Of a DNA stretch of 54,677 bases, positions 41,515 through 50,174 are shown piece after piece (within the stretch, counting starts at the first letter, position 1; the number at the start of each line of letters is the position of its first letter). A program made the position numbers and the translations under genes. Origin of the DNA: Clostridia bacterium (lineage in GTDB: Bacteria > Bacillota > Clostridia > Christensenellales > Aristaeellaceae); contig JAFUOR010000064.1 of the NCBI GenBank assembly GCA_017481825.1, positions 1 to 54,677 on the forward strand. The letters run 5' to 3'. Below the pieces are notes generated by a model, which worked only from the letters and a program-made list of their open reading frames with translations, did no database searches and had not been told where the DNA came from.

Positions 41515-42596
41515 CCCGTCAACCCGAGGATATCCGTACAGCATTAGATGCCGTCCTCTCCGGTGCGTCCCACGATCCGACGCTTTTCAATCGCGTCGTG
41601 AACGCATCGAAAGGAGATACACCCCCGGTGAAAAAGAAGCTGACCCTGTCCTTTGCCCTGGTGCTTGTCCTGATGCTGCTGACGGCCACTGCCGCCATCG
41701 CAGCGACCTACCACGGCGTATCCTATTTCCTGACCGACAAGACCTGCGAGCCCACCACGCTTGACCCTGAGCTGCTGATGGACGCGCTTCAGCAGAACCA
41801 CACCAGCAAGCAGCTCAACGCCACCGTGGAGGACGCATACTGGGACGGCACTACCCTCTCCATCGCCTTCCATATCACCGCCGGCGACCCGTCCATGGTC
41901 GTCGTCATCCCCTGCGATACGGAAACCCATGAACACTACCGTGCCGTGAGGGATGCGGACATCCTGCTGGAAATGCCTGAATTCATCAACATCACCGTTG
42001 GCAATGAAATCATCCGCCCCCTCGGCAGCTCCTTCAACTGGCTGTACGAGGAGGACGGAACACTGACCATCATGCACAGCTTTGCCGTGAACAGCATGTC
42101 CGCCCCCATCAGTCTCTCCATCCCGATTGTCAGCACCATGGTGTCCAACGGCAGTGAGGAATTTGCCATGCTCCACTGCAGCCTGCCTGCGATGGTCGAT
42201 CCCATCGAAGAACATGTGCACGATTGGGCCCCTGCAACCTGCGTCAGCCCCACGACCTGCCGCATCTGCGGGCGCTATACCGGCGTACTGGGCAATCACA
42301 ATTACCAACCCGCAGCGGACACGAATGTGCTGGCGTGCATCATGTGCGGCATCGAGTTGTCTCCCCCGGTTGATGATGTCCGCATGCTCAATGCAGGAAG
42401 CATCTGCCCCGGTGAAAGGAGCAATTACGTGGCTACGCTTCAGCTCCGCCTGCAGGCTCTGGGCTACTACAACGGAAACATCACCGGCCAGTACGACGAG
42501 GAAACCGCCGCAGCTGTGAAGACCTATCAGACGGATACCGGTCTTGTTCCCGACGGCATATGCGGCCCTGATACCCTCGCCCTGATGTTCAACTAA
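41511..42596 (+). CDS. Probable membrane-bound anti-sigma factor with a peptidoglycan-binding C-terminus
   Basis: A 361-residue protein. A short cytoplasmic N-terminus (about 1-43), as in ECF anti-sigma factors, is followed by one helix (about 44-66), an extracellular beta domain (about 70-230), a Cys-rich stretch with CRICG and CIMCG pairs (about 245-275), and a peptidoglycan-binding domain at about 298-361 (YVATLQLRLQALGYYNG, then GICGPDTLALMF). The gene order and 4-bp overlap with the sigma gene suggest a wall-sensing pair. Binding of the sigma factor is inferred, not seen. Confidence 0.72.
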   Translation: MTRQPEDIRTALDAVLSGASHDPTLFNRVVNASKGDTPPVKKKLTLSFALVLVLMLLTATAAIAATYHGVSYFLTDKTCEPTTLDPELLMDALQQNHTSKQLNATVEDAYWDGTTLSIAFHITAGDPSMVVVIPCDTETHEHYRAVRDADILLEMPEFINITVGNEIIRPLGSSFNWLYEEDGTLTIMHSFAVNSMSAPISLSIPIVSTMVSNGSEEFAMLHCSLPAMVDPIEEHVHDWAPATCVSPTTCRICGRYTGVLGNHNYQPAADTNVLACIMCGIELSPPVDDVRMLNAGSICPGERSNYVATLQLRLQALGYYNGNITGQYDEETAAAVKTYQTDTGLVPDGICGPDTLALMFN

Positions 42597-42606
42597 ACAC
42601 AAACCA

Positions 42607-42645
42607 GGCGGTATGCCAGTCATCACGACCTGCATACCGCCCTTT
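42607..42645. terminator. Terminator between the anti-sigma gene and serS
   Basis: Stem GGCGGTATGC / GCATACCGCC with a 15-base loop and a short pyrimidine tail, between convergent genes. Confidence 0.75.
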
Positions 42646-42662
42646 CATTATACAATTCCGAA

Positions 42663-43985
42663 TTAGCCGATATACTCCTTGCCGCCCATGTACATCCGCA
42701 GCGCCTCGGGAATGCGCACGCGGTAGCCACAGGGGCTCCCGGCATCCGCCTGCAGGTTGTTCTCCAGGAAGGCGATCAGCATGCGCGGCGGAGCGACGCA
42801 GGTGTTGTTGAGAGTATGGGCAAAGTACTTCTGCTTACCAGCTTCGCCGCCCTTGACGCGGATCTGCAGGCGGCGGGCCTGCGCATCGCCCAGGTTGGAG
42901 CAGCTGCCGACCTCGAAGTACTTCTGCTGACGGGGGCTCCAGGCTTCCACGTCAATGGACTTGACCTTCAGGTCAGCCAGGTCACCGGAGCAGCACTCCA
43001 GCGTACGCACGGGAATGTCGAGGCTGCGGAAGAAATCAACGGTGTTCTGCCAGAGCTTGTCGAACCACATGGGGCTGTCCTCGGGCTTGCAGACCACGAT
43101 CATCTCCTGCTTCTCAAACTGGTGGATGCGGTACACGCCGCGCTCCTCGATGCCATGGGCTCCAACCTCCTTGCGGAAGCAGGGGGAATAGCTGGTCAGC
43201 GTCTGGGGCAGCTCCTTCTCCTCCAGGATGGTGTCGATGAACTTGCCGATCATCGAATGCTCGGACGTGCCGATCAGGTACAGATCCTCGCCCTCAATCT
43301 TGTACATCATGTTTTCCATCTCGGCAAAGGACATCACGCCCGTCACCACATCGCCATGGATCATGTAGGGCGGGATGCAGTAGGTAAAGCCGCGGTCGAT
43401 CATGAAATCGCGGGCATAGGACAGCACCGCGCTGTGCAGACGGGCAATATCACCCATGAGGTAGTAGAAGCCGTTGCCACTGGTCTTGCGGGCGCTGTCC
43501 AGATCGATGCCGCTCAGGCGCTCCATGATTTCCACATGGTAGGGGACCTCAAAGTCCGGCACGACGGGCTCGCCGTAACGCTGCACTTCCACGTTCTCGC
43601 TGTCATCCTTGCCAATGGGCACGGTGGGGTCGATGATGTTGGGGATGACCAGCATGCGCTTGCGGATCTCCGCCTGCAGCTCATCCTCCTTGGCAGCCAG
43701 GCCTTCCAGCTCCGCCTTGCAGGCAGCAACCTTTTCCTTCGCGGCCTCGGCAGCCTCAGCAGCGCCTTCCTCACCCTTCTTTGCCTTGCCCATCAGCGCG
43801 CCGATCTCCTTGGACACAACCTTGATCTGGTTGCGCAGCGCATCGGCCTGCTGAATCGCGGCGCGGTACTCCTTGTCCATGGCGATGACTTCATCCACCA
43901 GAGGGAGCTTCGCGTCCTGGAACTTCTTGCGGATGTTCTCGCGCACCACATCGGGGTTGGTACGCAGAAGATTGATGTCCAGCAT
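42663..43985 (-). CDS. serS: Seryl-tRNA synthetase
   Basis: A 440-residue class II synthetase. The N-terminal coiled-coil tRNA-binding arm spans about 30-110. Motif 2 appears as CFRKEVGAHGIEERGVYRIH and motif 3 as LNNTCVAPPRMLIAFLENN. Motif 3 differs from the usual bacterial NGSGLAVGR form and follows the NNT..A.PR variant seen in some clostridia. The start at 43985 (MLDINLLR) follows AAGGAGG; upstream in-frame codons are T-box RNA. Confidence 0.95.
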   Translation of the reverse strand: MLDINLLRTNPDVVRENIRKKFQDAKLPLVDEVIAMDKEYRAAIQQADALRNQIKVVSKEIGALMGKAKKGEEGAAEAAEAAKEKVAACKAELEGLAAKEDELQAEIRKRMLVIPNIIDPTVPIGKDDSENVEVQRYGEPVVPDFEVPYHVEIMERLSGIDLDSARKTSGNGFYYLMGDIARLHSAVLSYARDFMIDRGFTYCIPPYMIHGDVVTGVMSFAEMENMMYKIEGEDLYLIGTSEHSMIGKFIDTILEEKELPQTLTSYSPCFRKEVGAHGIEERGVYRIHQFEKQEMIVVCKPEDSPMWFDKLWQNTVDFFRSLDIPVRTLECCSGDLADLKVKSIDVEAWSPRQQKYFEVGSCSNLGDAQARRLQIRVKGGEAGKQKYFAHTLNNTCVAPPRMLIAFLENNLQADAGSPCGYRVRIPEALRMYMGGKEYIG

Positions 43986-44019
43986 GTTCTTTTCCTCCTT
44001 AAATGTTCTTGCAGCAATG

Positions 44020-44269
44020 AAAAAGGCCTCTCCTCCCATGAAAGGGTCGAAGACCCCCGGGACGAGAAGCTCGCGTTGCCACCCGGTTTGCTCACCGAAT
44101 GCCCCGGCGAACCACCTTGATCGTGCTGTATCGGGCACCCCCGGCAGACTCCTCGCCTGCGCCCCTCCGGAAATGGAAAACGCTCCGATGTCTGCTGATT
44201 CGCACCACCCATCAGCTCTCTGAAAGACCAGGTAGAAGCGCCGTTCTCCGTCAAACGGGCATTTGTACA
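44020..44269 (-). promoter_or_regulatory. T-box riboswitch upstream of serS
   Basis: The T-box core GGGTGGCAACGCG lies at 44084-44072 (minus). Stem I starts with AGAGAG and has an apical CTGAT / ATCAG stem. The terminator pairs TCTCGTCCC (44067-44059) with GGGAGGAGA (44037-44029), one mismatch, and is followed by five T residues. Uncharged tRNA-Ser should favour read-through. I could not fix the specifier codon with certainty. Confidence 0.85.
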
Positions 44270-44275
44270 AAAGAT

Positions 44276-44304
44276 ATTATACAACGCCTCGCCGAAGATT
44301 GCAA
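44276..44304 (-). promoter_or_regulatory. Sigma-A promoter of serS
   Basis: Minus strand: TTGCAA (44304-44299), 17-bp spacer, TATAAT (44281-44276). Confidence 0.83.
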
Positions 44305-44348
44305 GAGCAATCTTTCTAAATTTGGAATAGGAAATGGTGAAAGCGCAA

Positions 44349-44429
44349 GGCGCAAGGAGCGCTGCCCCTGGACCCCGGAAGGGCGCTGCCCTCTACCTGT
44401 TTAGGAGCGCTTCGCCCCTAAGAACCCCG
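44349..44429. repeat. GC-rich palindromic intergenic repeat
   Basis: Contains nested short palindromes: AGGGCGCTGCCCT around 44380-44392 and TTAGGAGCGC...CCCTAA at 44401-44421, plus GCGCTGCCCC at about 44360. A related unit with GGCGCTGCCCCG occurs at 54551-54575. This looks like a dispersed intergenic repeat family. Confidence 0.55.
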
Positions 44430-44763
44430 TTTCGCGATCTTGCTTGCTTTCCTCCAGTTGGAATTGAGCTCGCGTGGTTATTGAGGGGATGAAAGCTTGT
44501 GGTGCTTTGTTGGTCACGCTTTGGCTCGACTCCCCTGCGGTCGTCTCTCATCACCCGCAGCCCGCGCGTGCCTTTGCTGCAGCAGGAGGTGTCCCCCCTC
44601 CTGCGGAGGGAGGGGGCGGGAGTAAGTGGTCACTAAAGCCTTCCCGCCACCGGGATTCCCAGCTCTGAGGAAGGTGGCAGCAACCACAGGGGCGCTGAGG
44701 GATGAAATTCCTCCCGCAACAATTTTCCTCATCTCAAAAGGCAATCGTCCCAGCCTCCCCATA
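44430..44763. other. Gene-free spacer with further hairpins
   Basis: No ORF with a ribosome binding site is visible on either strand. It holds a GC-rich hairpin at 44582-44604 (GCAGGAGG / CCTCCTGC) and several G- or C-runs. Base composition and short palindromes look like repeat debris rather than a gene. No promoter found. Confidence 0.5.
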
Positions 44764-44797
44764 AAAATTCCCCCACAGCCTTTCGGCAGCAGGGGAA
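44764..44797 (-). terminator. Terminator after jag
   Basis: Minus strand hairpin with CCCC / GGGG ends, a GCC-GAAA-GGC tip and internal mismatches, followed by AATTTTTA. It ends the rpmH-to-jag operon. Confidence 0.6.
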
Positions 44798-44805
44798 AAG
44801 CACAC

Positions 44806-45828
44806 TTACTTGCGCAGGGTAATCACCACATGACGGTTCGGCTCGTCACCCTCGGAGTGGGTGTCCACCGCCTCGTTGGCCTGCAGGGCGCTGTGAATGA
44901 TGCGGCGCTCATAGGGGTTCATGGGCTCCAGGGACACCTTGCGGCCAGTCTTCACCGCGCGGTTGGCCATGCGGTTCGCCAGACGGATCAGCGTGTCCTC
45001 ACGCTTGGCACGGTAGTTCTCCGTGTCCAGGGTCACACGGGTGTAGCCCTCCTGACCGCGATTCACCTTCAGGCTGGTCAGGTATTGGAGCGCATCCAGC
45101 GTCTCGCCCCGGCGACCGATCAGAATGCCCAGGGTATCGCCGGTCATCTGCACGAAGACGTTATTCTCCGCATCAGTGCCGACGGCAACCTCCACGTCCA
45201 CGCCCATCAGGTGGGTCAGCTCCTTGAGGAAGGCCTGGGCCTTGCCGGGCGCGGAATCCGCCACAACCTCCGCATCGGGGATCATGGTCACAACGGGCTT
45301 TTCAAGGGGCTTGGCCTCGGGCTTGGGAGGCAGGGGCTTCTTCTCAGCCTTCTCCTCGGCGGGCTTTTCAGCCTTGGCAGCGGGCTTCTTCTCCTTGCGA
45401 GGCTTGCGCTCCTGCTTGGGCTTGTCGGTGTGCTCGCCATCCTGCTTGGCCTTACGCTGCACCGGCAGGGGCTTCTTCTCGGCCTTCTCCTCGGCAGGCT
45501 GCTCCTCCACCTTGGCGGGAGCGGGCTTCTCGGCCTTGGGTTCGGACTTCTTTTCCTGCTTGGGCTCAGGCTTCTTCTCGGCCTTGGGCGCTTTGGGGGC
45601 CTTGGGCTGCTCGGGCTTGACGAACAGATCAGCCAGCGGATCGTCCTCGATCTCTTCCTTCACGGTCAGGCGCAGCTTGAAGGGGCGGCTGCCGAAGAGG
45701 CCAAACAGACCCTTGCTGCCCTCTTCCAGCACATCGATGGTCACATCGCTGATGGTCGCACCCAGAGCGGTCAGGCCGTTCTGTAGCGCTTCTTCATAAG
45801 TTTTGCCAGTGGCTTCGTAATTCTTCAT
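44806..45828 (-). CDS. jag: RNA-binding protein Jag/KhpB (SpoIIIJ-associated)
   Basis: A 340-residue protein. The Jag-N domain (1-55) contains EALQNGLTALGA and GSKGLFGLFG. A Lys/Glu/Pro/Ala-rich linker spans about 65-195 and repeats EEKAEKKPLP twice. A KH domain (about 205-275, LGILIGRRGETLDALQYLTS) and an R3H domain (about 280-340, ending NRHVVITLRK) follow. Ordinary members are 200-260 residues; the extra length is the linker. It lies downstream of yidC as usual. Confidence 0.93.
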   Translation of the reverse strand: MKNYEATGKTYEEALQNGLTALGATISDVTIDVLEEGSKGLFGLFGSRPFKLRLTVKEEIEDDPLADLFVKPEQPKAPKAPKAEKKPEPKQEKKSEPKAEKPAPAKVEEQPAEEKAEKKPLPVQRKAKQDGEHTDKPKQERKPRKEKKPAAKAEKPAEEKAEKKPLPPKPEAKPLEKPVVTMIPDAEVVADSAPGKAQAFLKELTHLMGVDVEVAVGTDAENNVFVQMTGDTLGILIGRRGETLDALQYLTSLKVNRGQEGYTRVTLDTENYRAKREDTLIRLANRMANRAVKTGRKVSLEPMNPYERRIIHSALQANEAVDTHSEGDEPNRHVVITLRK

Positions 45829-45870
45829 GATGGTTACTTACTCCCTTTAACTCCAGAATGGTTGACCGGA

Positions 45871-46920
45871 TTACTTCAGGCCCTTGCCAGAAACATCGGT
45901 GGTTGCCTCGGGATTCGCGGCAGCCTTGGCTTCCTTCATGTCCAGATACTTATTGATGCCGTAGTTCTGGGCCATGGCGATGAGGTTGCTGGTGACCCAG
46001 TAGGCGGCGAAGGCCGCGTTGTAGCTCAAGCAGATCCACAGGGAGAACAGCGGGAAGAACCACTTCATGAAGTTGTTGGTGCTGTTCTGCTGGGCAGCCT
46101 GGTCACCGGTGGCGGCAGGCGCAGCCGTGCTGGGATTGATCTTGCTCATGAGGAACTGGCTGGCCGCAGACAGCAGGGGCAGAATGAAGAAGCCGTTGTA
46201 GTTCACCGCCACGGACATCTGCGTCACCAGCAGGTTCAGGGTCAGATTGGTGTTCACAGCGGTGTTGGCCGCATATTCCGGCACCGTCTGCAAGGTGAGG
46301 CCAATGTTGGCGATGGTGGACTTCAGCGCATCACCAGCGAAGGACGCCGCCGTCAGCTCCATGCCGGAGGCAGCCAACACCTTCTCCTGCAGCACCGCGA
46401 GGGTCTCGGCAGGCAGGGCGTTGAACATGCGCAGCCATTCGCCCTCCGGGATCAGGTTGAGGCTCTGCAGATCAGGCCAGGCAGAGGTAAAGGGGCTGTC
46501 GGGCATCCACAGGTTCTTCACCCACAGGAAGGGCTCCAGCGTGGGCGCTCCAGCGGTGATGATGTCAAAGGTCTGCTGCACCAGCTGCTCGTTGGCCATC
46601 ATTCTCATGGCCGCAAACATGGCAAACAGGATGGGCATCGACACCAGCATCGGCCAGCAGGAAGACATGGGCGACACCTGTTCCTTGCGATACAGCTCGC
46701 TCAGCTTGCGCTGGAACTTCTCCTGATCCTTGGCATACTTCTTCTGCAGCTCAGCCTGCTTGGGGGCCAGCTTGGATATCTTGCGCATGCCCACGCGGCT
46801 CTTGTAGTCCAGCGGCATCAGGACCAGGCGGATGAGGATCGTAAAGGCCACGATGCTCCAGCCGTAGCTGGGGATGACCATGTGGATCCCGTCGAGGATG
46901 GATTTGAGGAACTCATTCAT
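45871..46920 (-). CDS. yidC: Membrane protein insertase YidC/SpoIIIJ
   Basis: A 349-residue Oxa1-family insertase. The conserved cytoplasmic loop follows the first helix (RVGMRKISKLAPKQAELQKK) and leads to QVSPMSSCWPMLVSMPILFA. There are about five helices with a large extracellular loop. No lipobox Cys is evident at the N-terminus. It inserts membrane proteins and, in sporulators, supports SpoIIIA function. It is 9 bp from yidD and 42 bp from jag. Confidence 0.94.
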   Translation of the reverse strand: MNEFLKSILDGIHMVIPSYGWSIVAFTILIRLVLMPLDYKSRVGMRKISKLAPKQAELQKKYAKDQEKFQRKLSELYRKEQVSPMSSCWPMLVSMPILFAMFAAMRMMANEQLVQQTFDIITAGAPTLEPFLWVKNLWMPDSPFTSAWPDLQSLNLIPEGEWLRMFNALPAETLAVLQEKVLAASGMELTAASFAGDALKSTIANIGLTLQTVPEYAANTAVNTNLTLNLLVTQMSVAVNYNGFFILPLLSAASQFLMSKINPSTAAPAATGDQAAQQNSTNNFMKWFFPLFSLWICLSYNAAFAAYWVTSNLIAMAQNYGINKYLDMKEAKAAANPEATTDVSGKGLK

Positions 46921-46929
46921 GTGCGGGGG

Positions 46930-47187
46930 TCACTCCTTCCGAAAGGTCAGGCAGGGATCCTCCGGCACCGGATCGTAGCCGCCCCTGGACCATGGATTGC
47001 AGCGCGCAAGCCGCCATGCCGCCAACCGTGCGCCCTTCACCGCGCCATAGCGCTCAATGGCGGTTCTGGCATACTGGGAACACGTCGGTACATAGCGACA
47101 GCAGGGCCCGCCCTTGTTGGGGCTGACAGCGCTGCGGTAGAAATCAACCGATTTGAGCATTGCCCGGGAAAGAAAGGAACGTTTCAT
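46930..47187 (-). CDS. yidD: Membrane protein insertion efficiency factor YidD
   Basis: An 85-residue protein with the family pattern [20 protein letters not shown] and [17 protein letters not shown]. It helps YidC. Start overlaps the rnpA stop by 4 bp. Confidence 0.95.
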   Translation of the reverse strand: MKRSFLSRAMLKSVDFYRSAVSPNKGGPCCRYVPTCSQYARTAIERYGAVKGARLAAWRLARCNPWSRGGYDPVPEDPCLTFRKE

Positions 47188-47579
47188 TGTGCGCTTGAGC
47201 CTTTCGCGGCGGGAGCCTGGGGGCTCTTTTCGCCTGAGGGCTGCTTATCCTTGGGCGGAATGGCGCCAAGCTTCCTGAGAAGATAGCGCACATCCCTTTG
47301 CAGCGATTGAAAGGAGGCCTGAGCGGCTGAGGGTCTGGCGACCACCACGTACAGGCCGTTTTTCGCGTCCCCCAGATAGGGCCGGAAGCATTCACGCAGG
47401 CGGCGCTTGACCAGATTGCGGGTCACGGCATTACCTACCTTCTTGCTGACGGAAAAGCCGACCTTCATGCCGCGGCCCTTGGCCTGCAGCATGACCAGAT
47501 CCCGACAAGTCACGCTCTTTCCGCGATGATACACGTACTGGAACGCCTTGTTTTTTTGCAGCCGATAACGTCTTTCCAT
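47184..47579 (-). CDS. rnpA: Ribonuclease P protein component
   Basis: A 131-residue basic protein with [20 protein letters not shown], the RNA-binding signature. It starts at 47579 (MERRYRLQ); longer in-frame extension is intergenic. The last 20 residues are a Ser/Pro/Ala tail beyond the usual end. It follows rpmH with a hairpin between them. Confidence 0.95.
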   Translation of the reverse strand: MERRYRLQKNKAFQYVYHRGKSVTCRDLVMLQAKGRGMKVGFSVSKKVGNAVTRNLVKRRLRECFRPYLGDAKNGLYVVVARPSAAQASFQSLQRDVRYLLRKLGAIPPKDKQPSGEKSPQAPAAKGSSAQ

Positions 47580-47645
47580 GGTTGATTTCCTCCGTGGTTC
47601 AAGAGGATACGACGGTGCAGGATATGCCCTGCAGTTTAACAGGAA

Positions 47646-47686
47646 AAGCCCGCCCGTTTTCGTGCCGGTAGCACACGGGCGGGCTT
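47646..47686 (-). terminator. Hairpin between rpmH and rnpA
   Basis: A 12-bp stem AAGCCCGCCCGT / ACGGGCGGGCTT with a 17-base loop, followed by a short T-run on the minus strand. It probably acts as a partial terminator that lowers rnpA relative to rpmH. Confidence 0.72.
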
Positions 47687-47747
47687 CATCCAACTGAATT
47701 GGGTGCATGCGTCGCACAGGGCACATGCGCATCTGCTGACAGCAGAA

Positions 47748-47882
47748 TCAGACAGTCAGCTCCTTGCGGCCACGACGACGGCGGGCGGCCAGGACGCGAC
47801 GGCCATTCTTGGTGGACATACGGGCGCGGAAGCCGTGCACCTTGCTGCGCTGACGCTTCTTGGGCTGGTAGGTACGGAACAT
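47748..47882 (-). CDS. rpmH: 50S ribosomal protein L34
   Basis: A 44-residue protein with the invariant sequence [20 protein letters not shown] then [19 protein letters not shown] and ending KELTV. Start at 47882. First gene of the rpmH-rnpA-yidD-yidC-jag operon. In most Bacillota dnaA and oriC lie just upstream; here a uracil permease gene does. Confidence 0.97.
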   Translation of the reverse strand: MFRTYQPKKRQRSKVHGFRARMSTKNGRRVLAARRRRGRKELTV

Positions 47883-47952
47883 GTGTCAACACTCCTCACG
47901 TTTTGTCAATCAGGACATCGCTGTCCTGCATCGCTAACTTTACAGCCTGTAT

Positions 47953-47981
47953 AGTATACCTTTTTCTTTCTCACTTGTCAA
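47953..47981 (-). promoter_or_regulatory. Sigma-A promoter of rpmH
   Basis: Minus strand: TTGACA (47981-47976), 17-bp spacer, TATACT (47958-47953). The leader is about 65 nt. Confidence 0.83.
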
Positions 47982-48049
47982 GGGATTCTGATTGACTTTT
48001 CTCCTGTTTCGGCAAAATTCTGCGGAGGTGCCCGGCAGGATAGGCATTC

Positions 48050-48077
48050 AAAAGGCGGCAGACCGAAGTCCGCCGCC
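48050..48077 (-). terminator. Terminator of the pyrR-uraA operon
   Basis: Minus strand stem GGCGGCGGAC / GTCTGCCGCC (one G-U pair) with a UUCG tetraloop and TTTT tail, 20 bp after the uraA stop. Confidence 0.88.
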
Positions 48078-48097
48078 GGATGTACAGATCGAAACGC

Positions 48098-49447
48098 TTA
48101 CACCTTGAAGTTGACCGCCTGATCGCCCTGCTCGTTGTCGCCGAACTTGTAGTCGTTGCCAGGCAGAACAGCATTCAGGATGATGCCCACCAGAGAGGCC
48201 ACAGCCAGACCGGACAGGCGGATGGTCACCTCGCCAATGTTGAAGATGATCGCGCCAGCGCTGGAGAAGTTGATGCCCAGCGCCAGGGACATGATCAGAG
48301 CCGCGATGATGACGTTGCGGGACTTAGAGAAGTCCACCTGATTCTCAACGATGTTGCGCACGCCAACAGCGGAGATCATGCCGTAGAGGATCATGGACAC
48401 GCCGCCGATGGTGGCAGCAGGCATGCAGGAGATCAGGGCCGCAAACTTCGGGCAGAAGGAGAACACGATAGCGATCACTGCCGCCAGGCGGACAACACCG
48501 GGGTTGTACACGCGGGTCAGGGCCAGCACACCAGTGTTCTCGCCGTAGGTAGTGTTTGCAGGAGCGCCGAACAACGCAGCCAGAGAAGTCGCCAGACCGT
48601 CACCCAGCAGGGTACGATGCAGGCCGGGTTCCTTGACGAAGTTCTTGCCAACGGTGGAAGAGATAGCGCAGATATCGCCGATGTGCTCCATCATGGTCGC
48701 CAGAGCAATCGGAACCATGGTGATCAGAGCGGAAATCAGCAGGGAGATGTCCACATTGCCGAACAGGGAGAACGCAGTGTCTTCCATCTTCAGGGGGAAG
48801 CCAACCCACGCAGCCTGCGCCACGGGAGTGAAGTCCACCAGACCGCAGATGGCAGCCACAGCGTAGGAGCCCACAACGCCCAGCAGGATCGGAATGATCT
48901 TGAACATGCCCTTGCCCCAGATATTGAAGGCAATGACGATGCCCACCGCCAGGATAGCAATCCACCAGTTATTGGCGCAGTTGTTGATAGCGCTGTTGGC
49001 CAGGGTAATACCGATGCAGATGATGATGGGGCCGGTAACAATCGGCGGGAAGAACCGCATGACCTTCTCAGCACCACAAACCTTGAACAGCGCAGACAGC
49101 AGCACATACAGCAGGCCAGCCGCCGCAACACCCAGACCCGCATCGGGAATCCAGTTAGCGCCAGTGCCGCTGTCAGCCACCAGGGCCTTCACAGCCTCAT
49201 AGCCGCCCAGGAAAGCAAAGGAGGAACCCAGGAAGGCAGGCACCTTCCACTTGGTCAGGAAATGGAACAGCAGCGTGCCCAGGCCAGCCCAGAACAGCGT
49301 TGCTGCCACGGAGATACCCGCCACGGTGTCGGGGGCATAGATCTGGGTCAGCGCAGGCACCAACACGGTTGCGCCGAACATGGCAAACATGTGCTGGAAG
49401 CCCAGCAGGCCAAACTTGGCAGGAGAAAGCTTCTGATTCTCGCTCAT
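48098..49447 (-). CDS. uraA: Uracil permease (NCS2 family)
   Basis: A 449-residue transporter with about 14 helices. NCS2 signatures include GFQHMFAMFGATVLVP, the conserved Glu in MMEHIGDICA, and FGAPANTTYGENTGVLALTR. It imports uracil with protons. It lies 111 bp after pyrR and is probably in the same transcript, under pyrimidine control. Confidence 0.94.
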   Translation of the reverse strand: MSENQKLSPAKFGLLGFQHMFAMFGATVLVPALTQIYAPDTVAGISVAATLFWAGLGTLLFHFLTKWKVPAFLGSSFAFLGGYEAVKALVADSGTGANWIPDAGLGVAAAGLLYVLLSALFKVCGAEKVMRFFPPIVTGPIIICIGITLANSAINNCANNWWIAILAVGIVIAFNIWGKGMFKIIPILLGVVGSYAVAAICGLVDFTPVAQAAWVGFPLKMEDTAFSLFGNVDISLLISALITMVPIALATMMEHIGDICAISSTVGKNFVKEPGLHRTLLGDGLATSLAALFGAPANTTYGENTGVLALTRVYNPGVVRLAAVIAIVFSFCPKFAALISCMPAATIGGVSMILYGMISAVGVRNIVENQVDFSKSRNVIIAALIMSLALGINFSSAGAIIFNIGEVTIRLSGLAVASLVGIILNAVLPGNDYKFGDNEQGDQAVNFKV

Positions 49448-49492
49448 TGGTAAAACTTCCCTTCCTCAGTCATGTAGTAAACAGGTGCTATG

Positions 49493-49511
49493 TACTCCGG
49501 CGAAACGCCGG
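49493..49511 (-). other. Hairpin between pyrR and uraA
   Basis: An 8-bp stem (CCCCGGCG / CGCCGGAG with one G-U pair) and a TTT loop, without a T-run behind it. It might be part of a second attenuator or an RNA-processing site; the PyrR-binding consensus was not found here. Confidence 0.35.
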
Positions 49512-49558
49512 GGAACATCAAGGTTAATTCGGAGGCACGCCGCCAGAGTCTCCCCGGC

Positions 49559-50122
49559 TTAGCGGTTCATCCGGCCGTCGTAGAGGGCTACGCCGTCGCC
49601 GCCATCGATTTCCTCCATCTGCACGCCGATACGCTCGTTACCCGAGGTGGGCACGTTCTTGCCCACGAAATCCGCGCGGATAGGCAGCTCGCGGTGACCG
49701 CGGTCGATGAGTACCGCCAGACAGATGCGGGCGGCACGACCCTGATCGAGGATGGCATCCATCGCAGCGCGAACCGTGCGGCCAGTGTGCAGCACATCGT
49801 CCACCAGCACCACGGTGCGGCCAGTCACATCCACAGGCAACTGCTGTTCCTGCACCTTGATTTTGAGCTCAGCAGGATCAAGGTCATCGCGATACATGGC
49901 AATATCCACCTCGCCCACGGGGCACTTGACATGCTCGTACTTCTCGATAATATCCGCCAGACGCTGCGCCAGCGGCACGCCCCGACGACGGATGCCCACA
50001 AACACCAGATTGTTCAGATCCAGCTGCTCCATCATCTCATGCGCCATGCGGGTCAGCGCGCGGTTCATCGCGTCGCCCGCCATCAACTGCGCCTTGGGAA
50101 TTCCGTATGCCATATTCGCCAT
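49559..50122 (-). CDS. pyrR: Bifunctional pyr operon regulator/uracil phosphoribosyltransferase PyrR
   Basis: A 187-residue protein with the PRPP-binding motif VVLVDDVLHTGRTVRAA and the PyrR region VFVGIRRRGVPLAQRLA. PyrR binds UMP-loaded to pyr leader RNA and causes termination. The start at 50122 follows GAGGAGG. The leader at 50175-50234 has the expected loop and terminator. Confidence 0.95.
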   Translation of the reverse strand: MANMAYGIPKAQLMAGDAMNRALTRMAHEMMEQLDLNNLVFVGIRRRGVPLAQRLADIIEKYEHVKCPVGEVDIAMYRDDLDPAELKIKVQEQQLPVDVTGRTVVLVDDVLHTGRTVRAAMDAILDQGRAARICLAVLIDRGHRELPIRADFVGKNVPTSGNERIGVQMEEIDGGDGVALYDGRMNR

Positions 50123-50174
50123 CTCTGTTTCCTCCTCAGCCAAAATAAAACGCCTTTTCCACACATTACTTGCA

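Noticed and set aside
49493-49511. Hairpin between pyrR and uraA as a second PyrR attenuator
   Set aside because: No PyrR-binding consensus and no T-run; kept only as a hairpin of unknown role.
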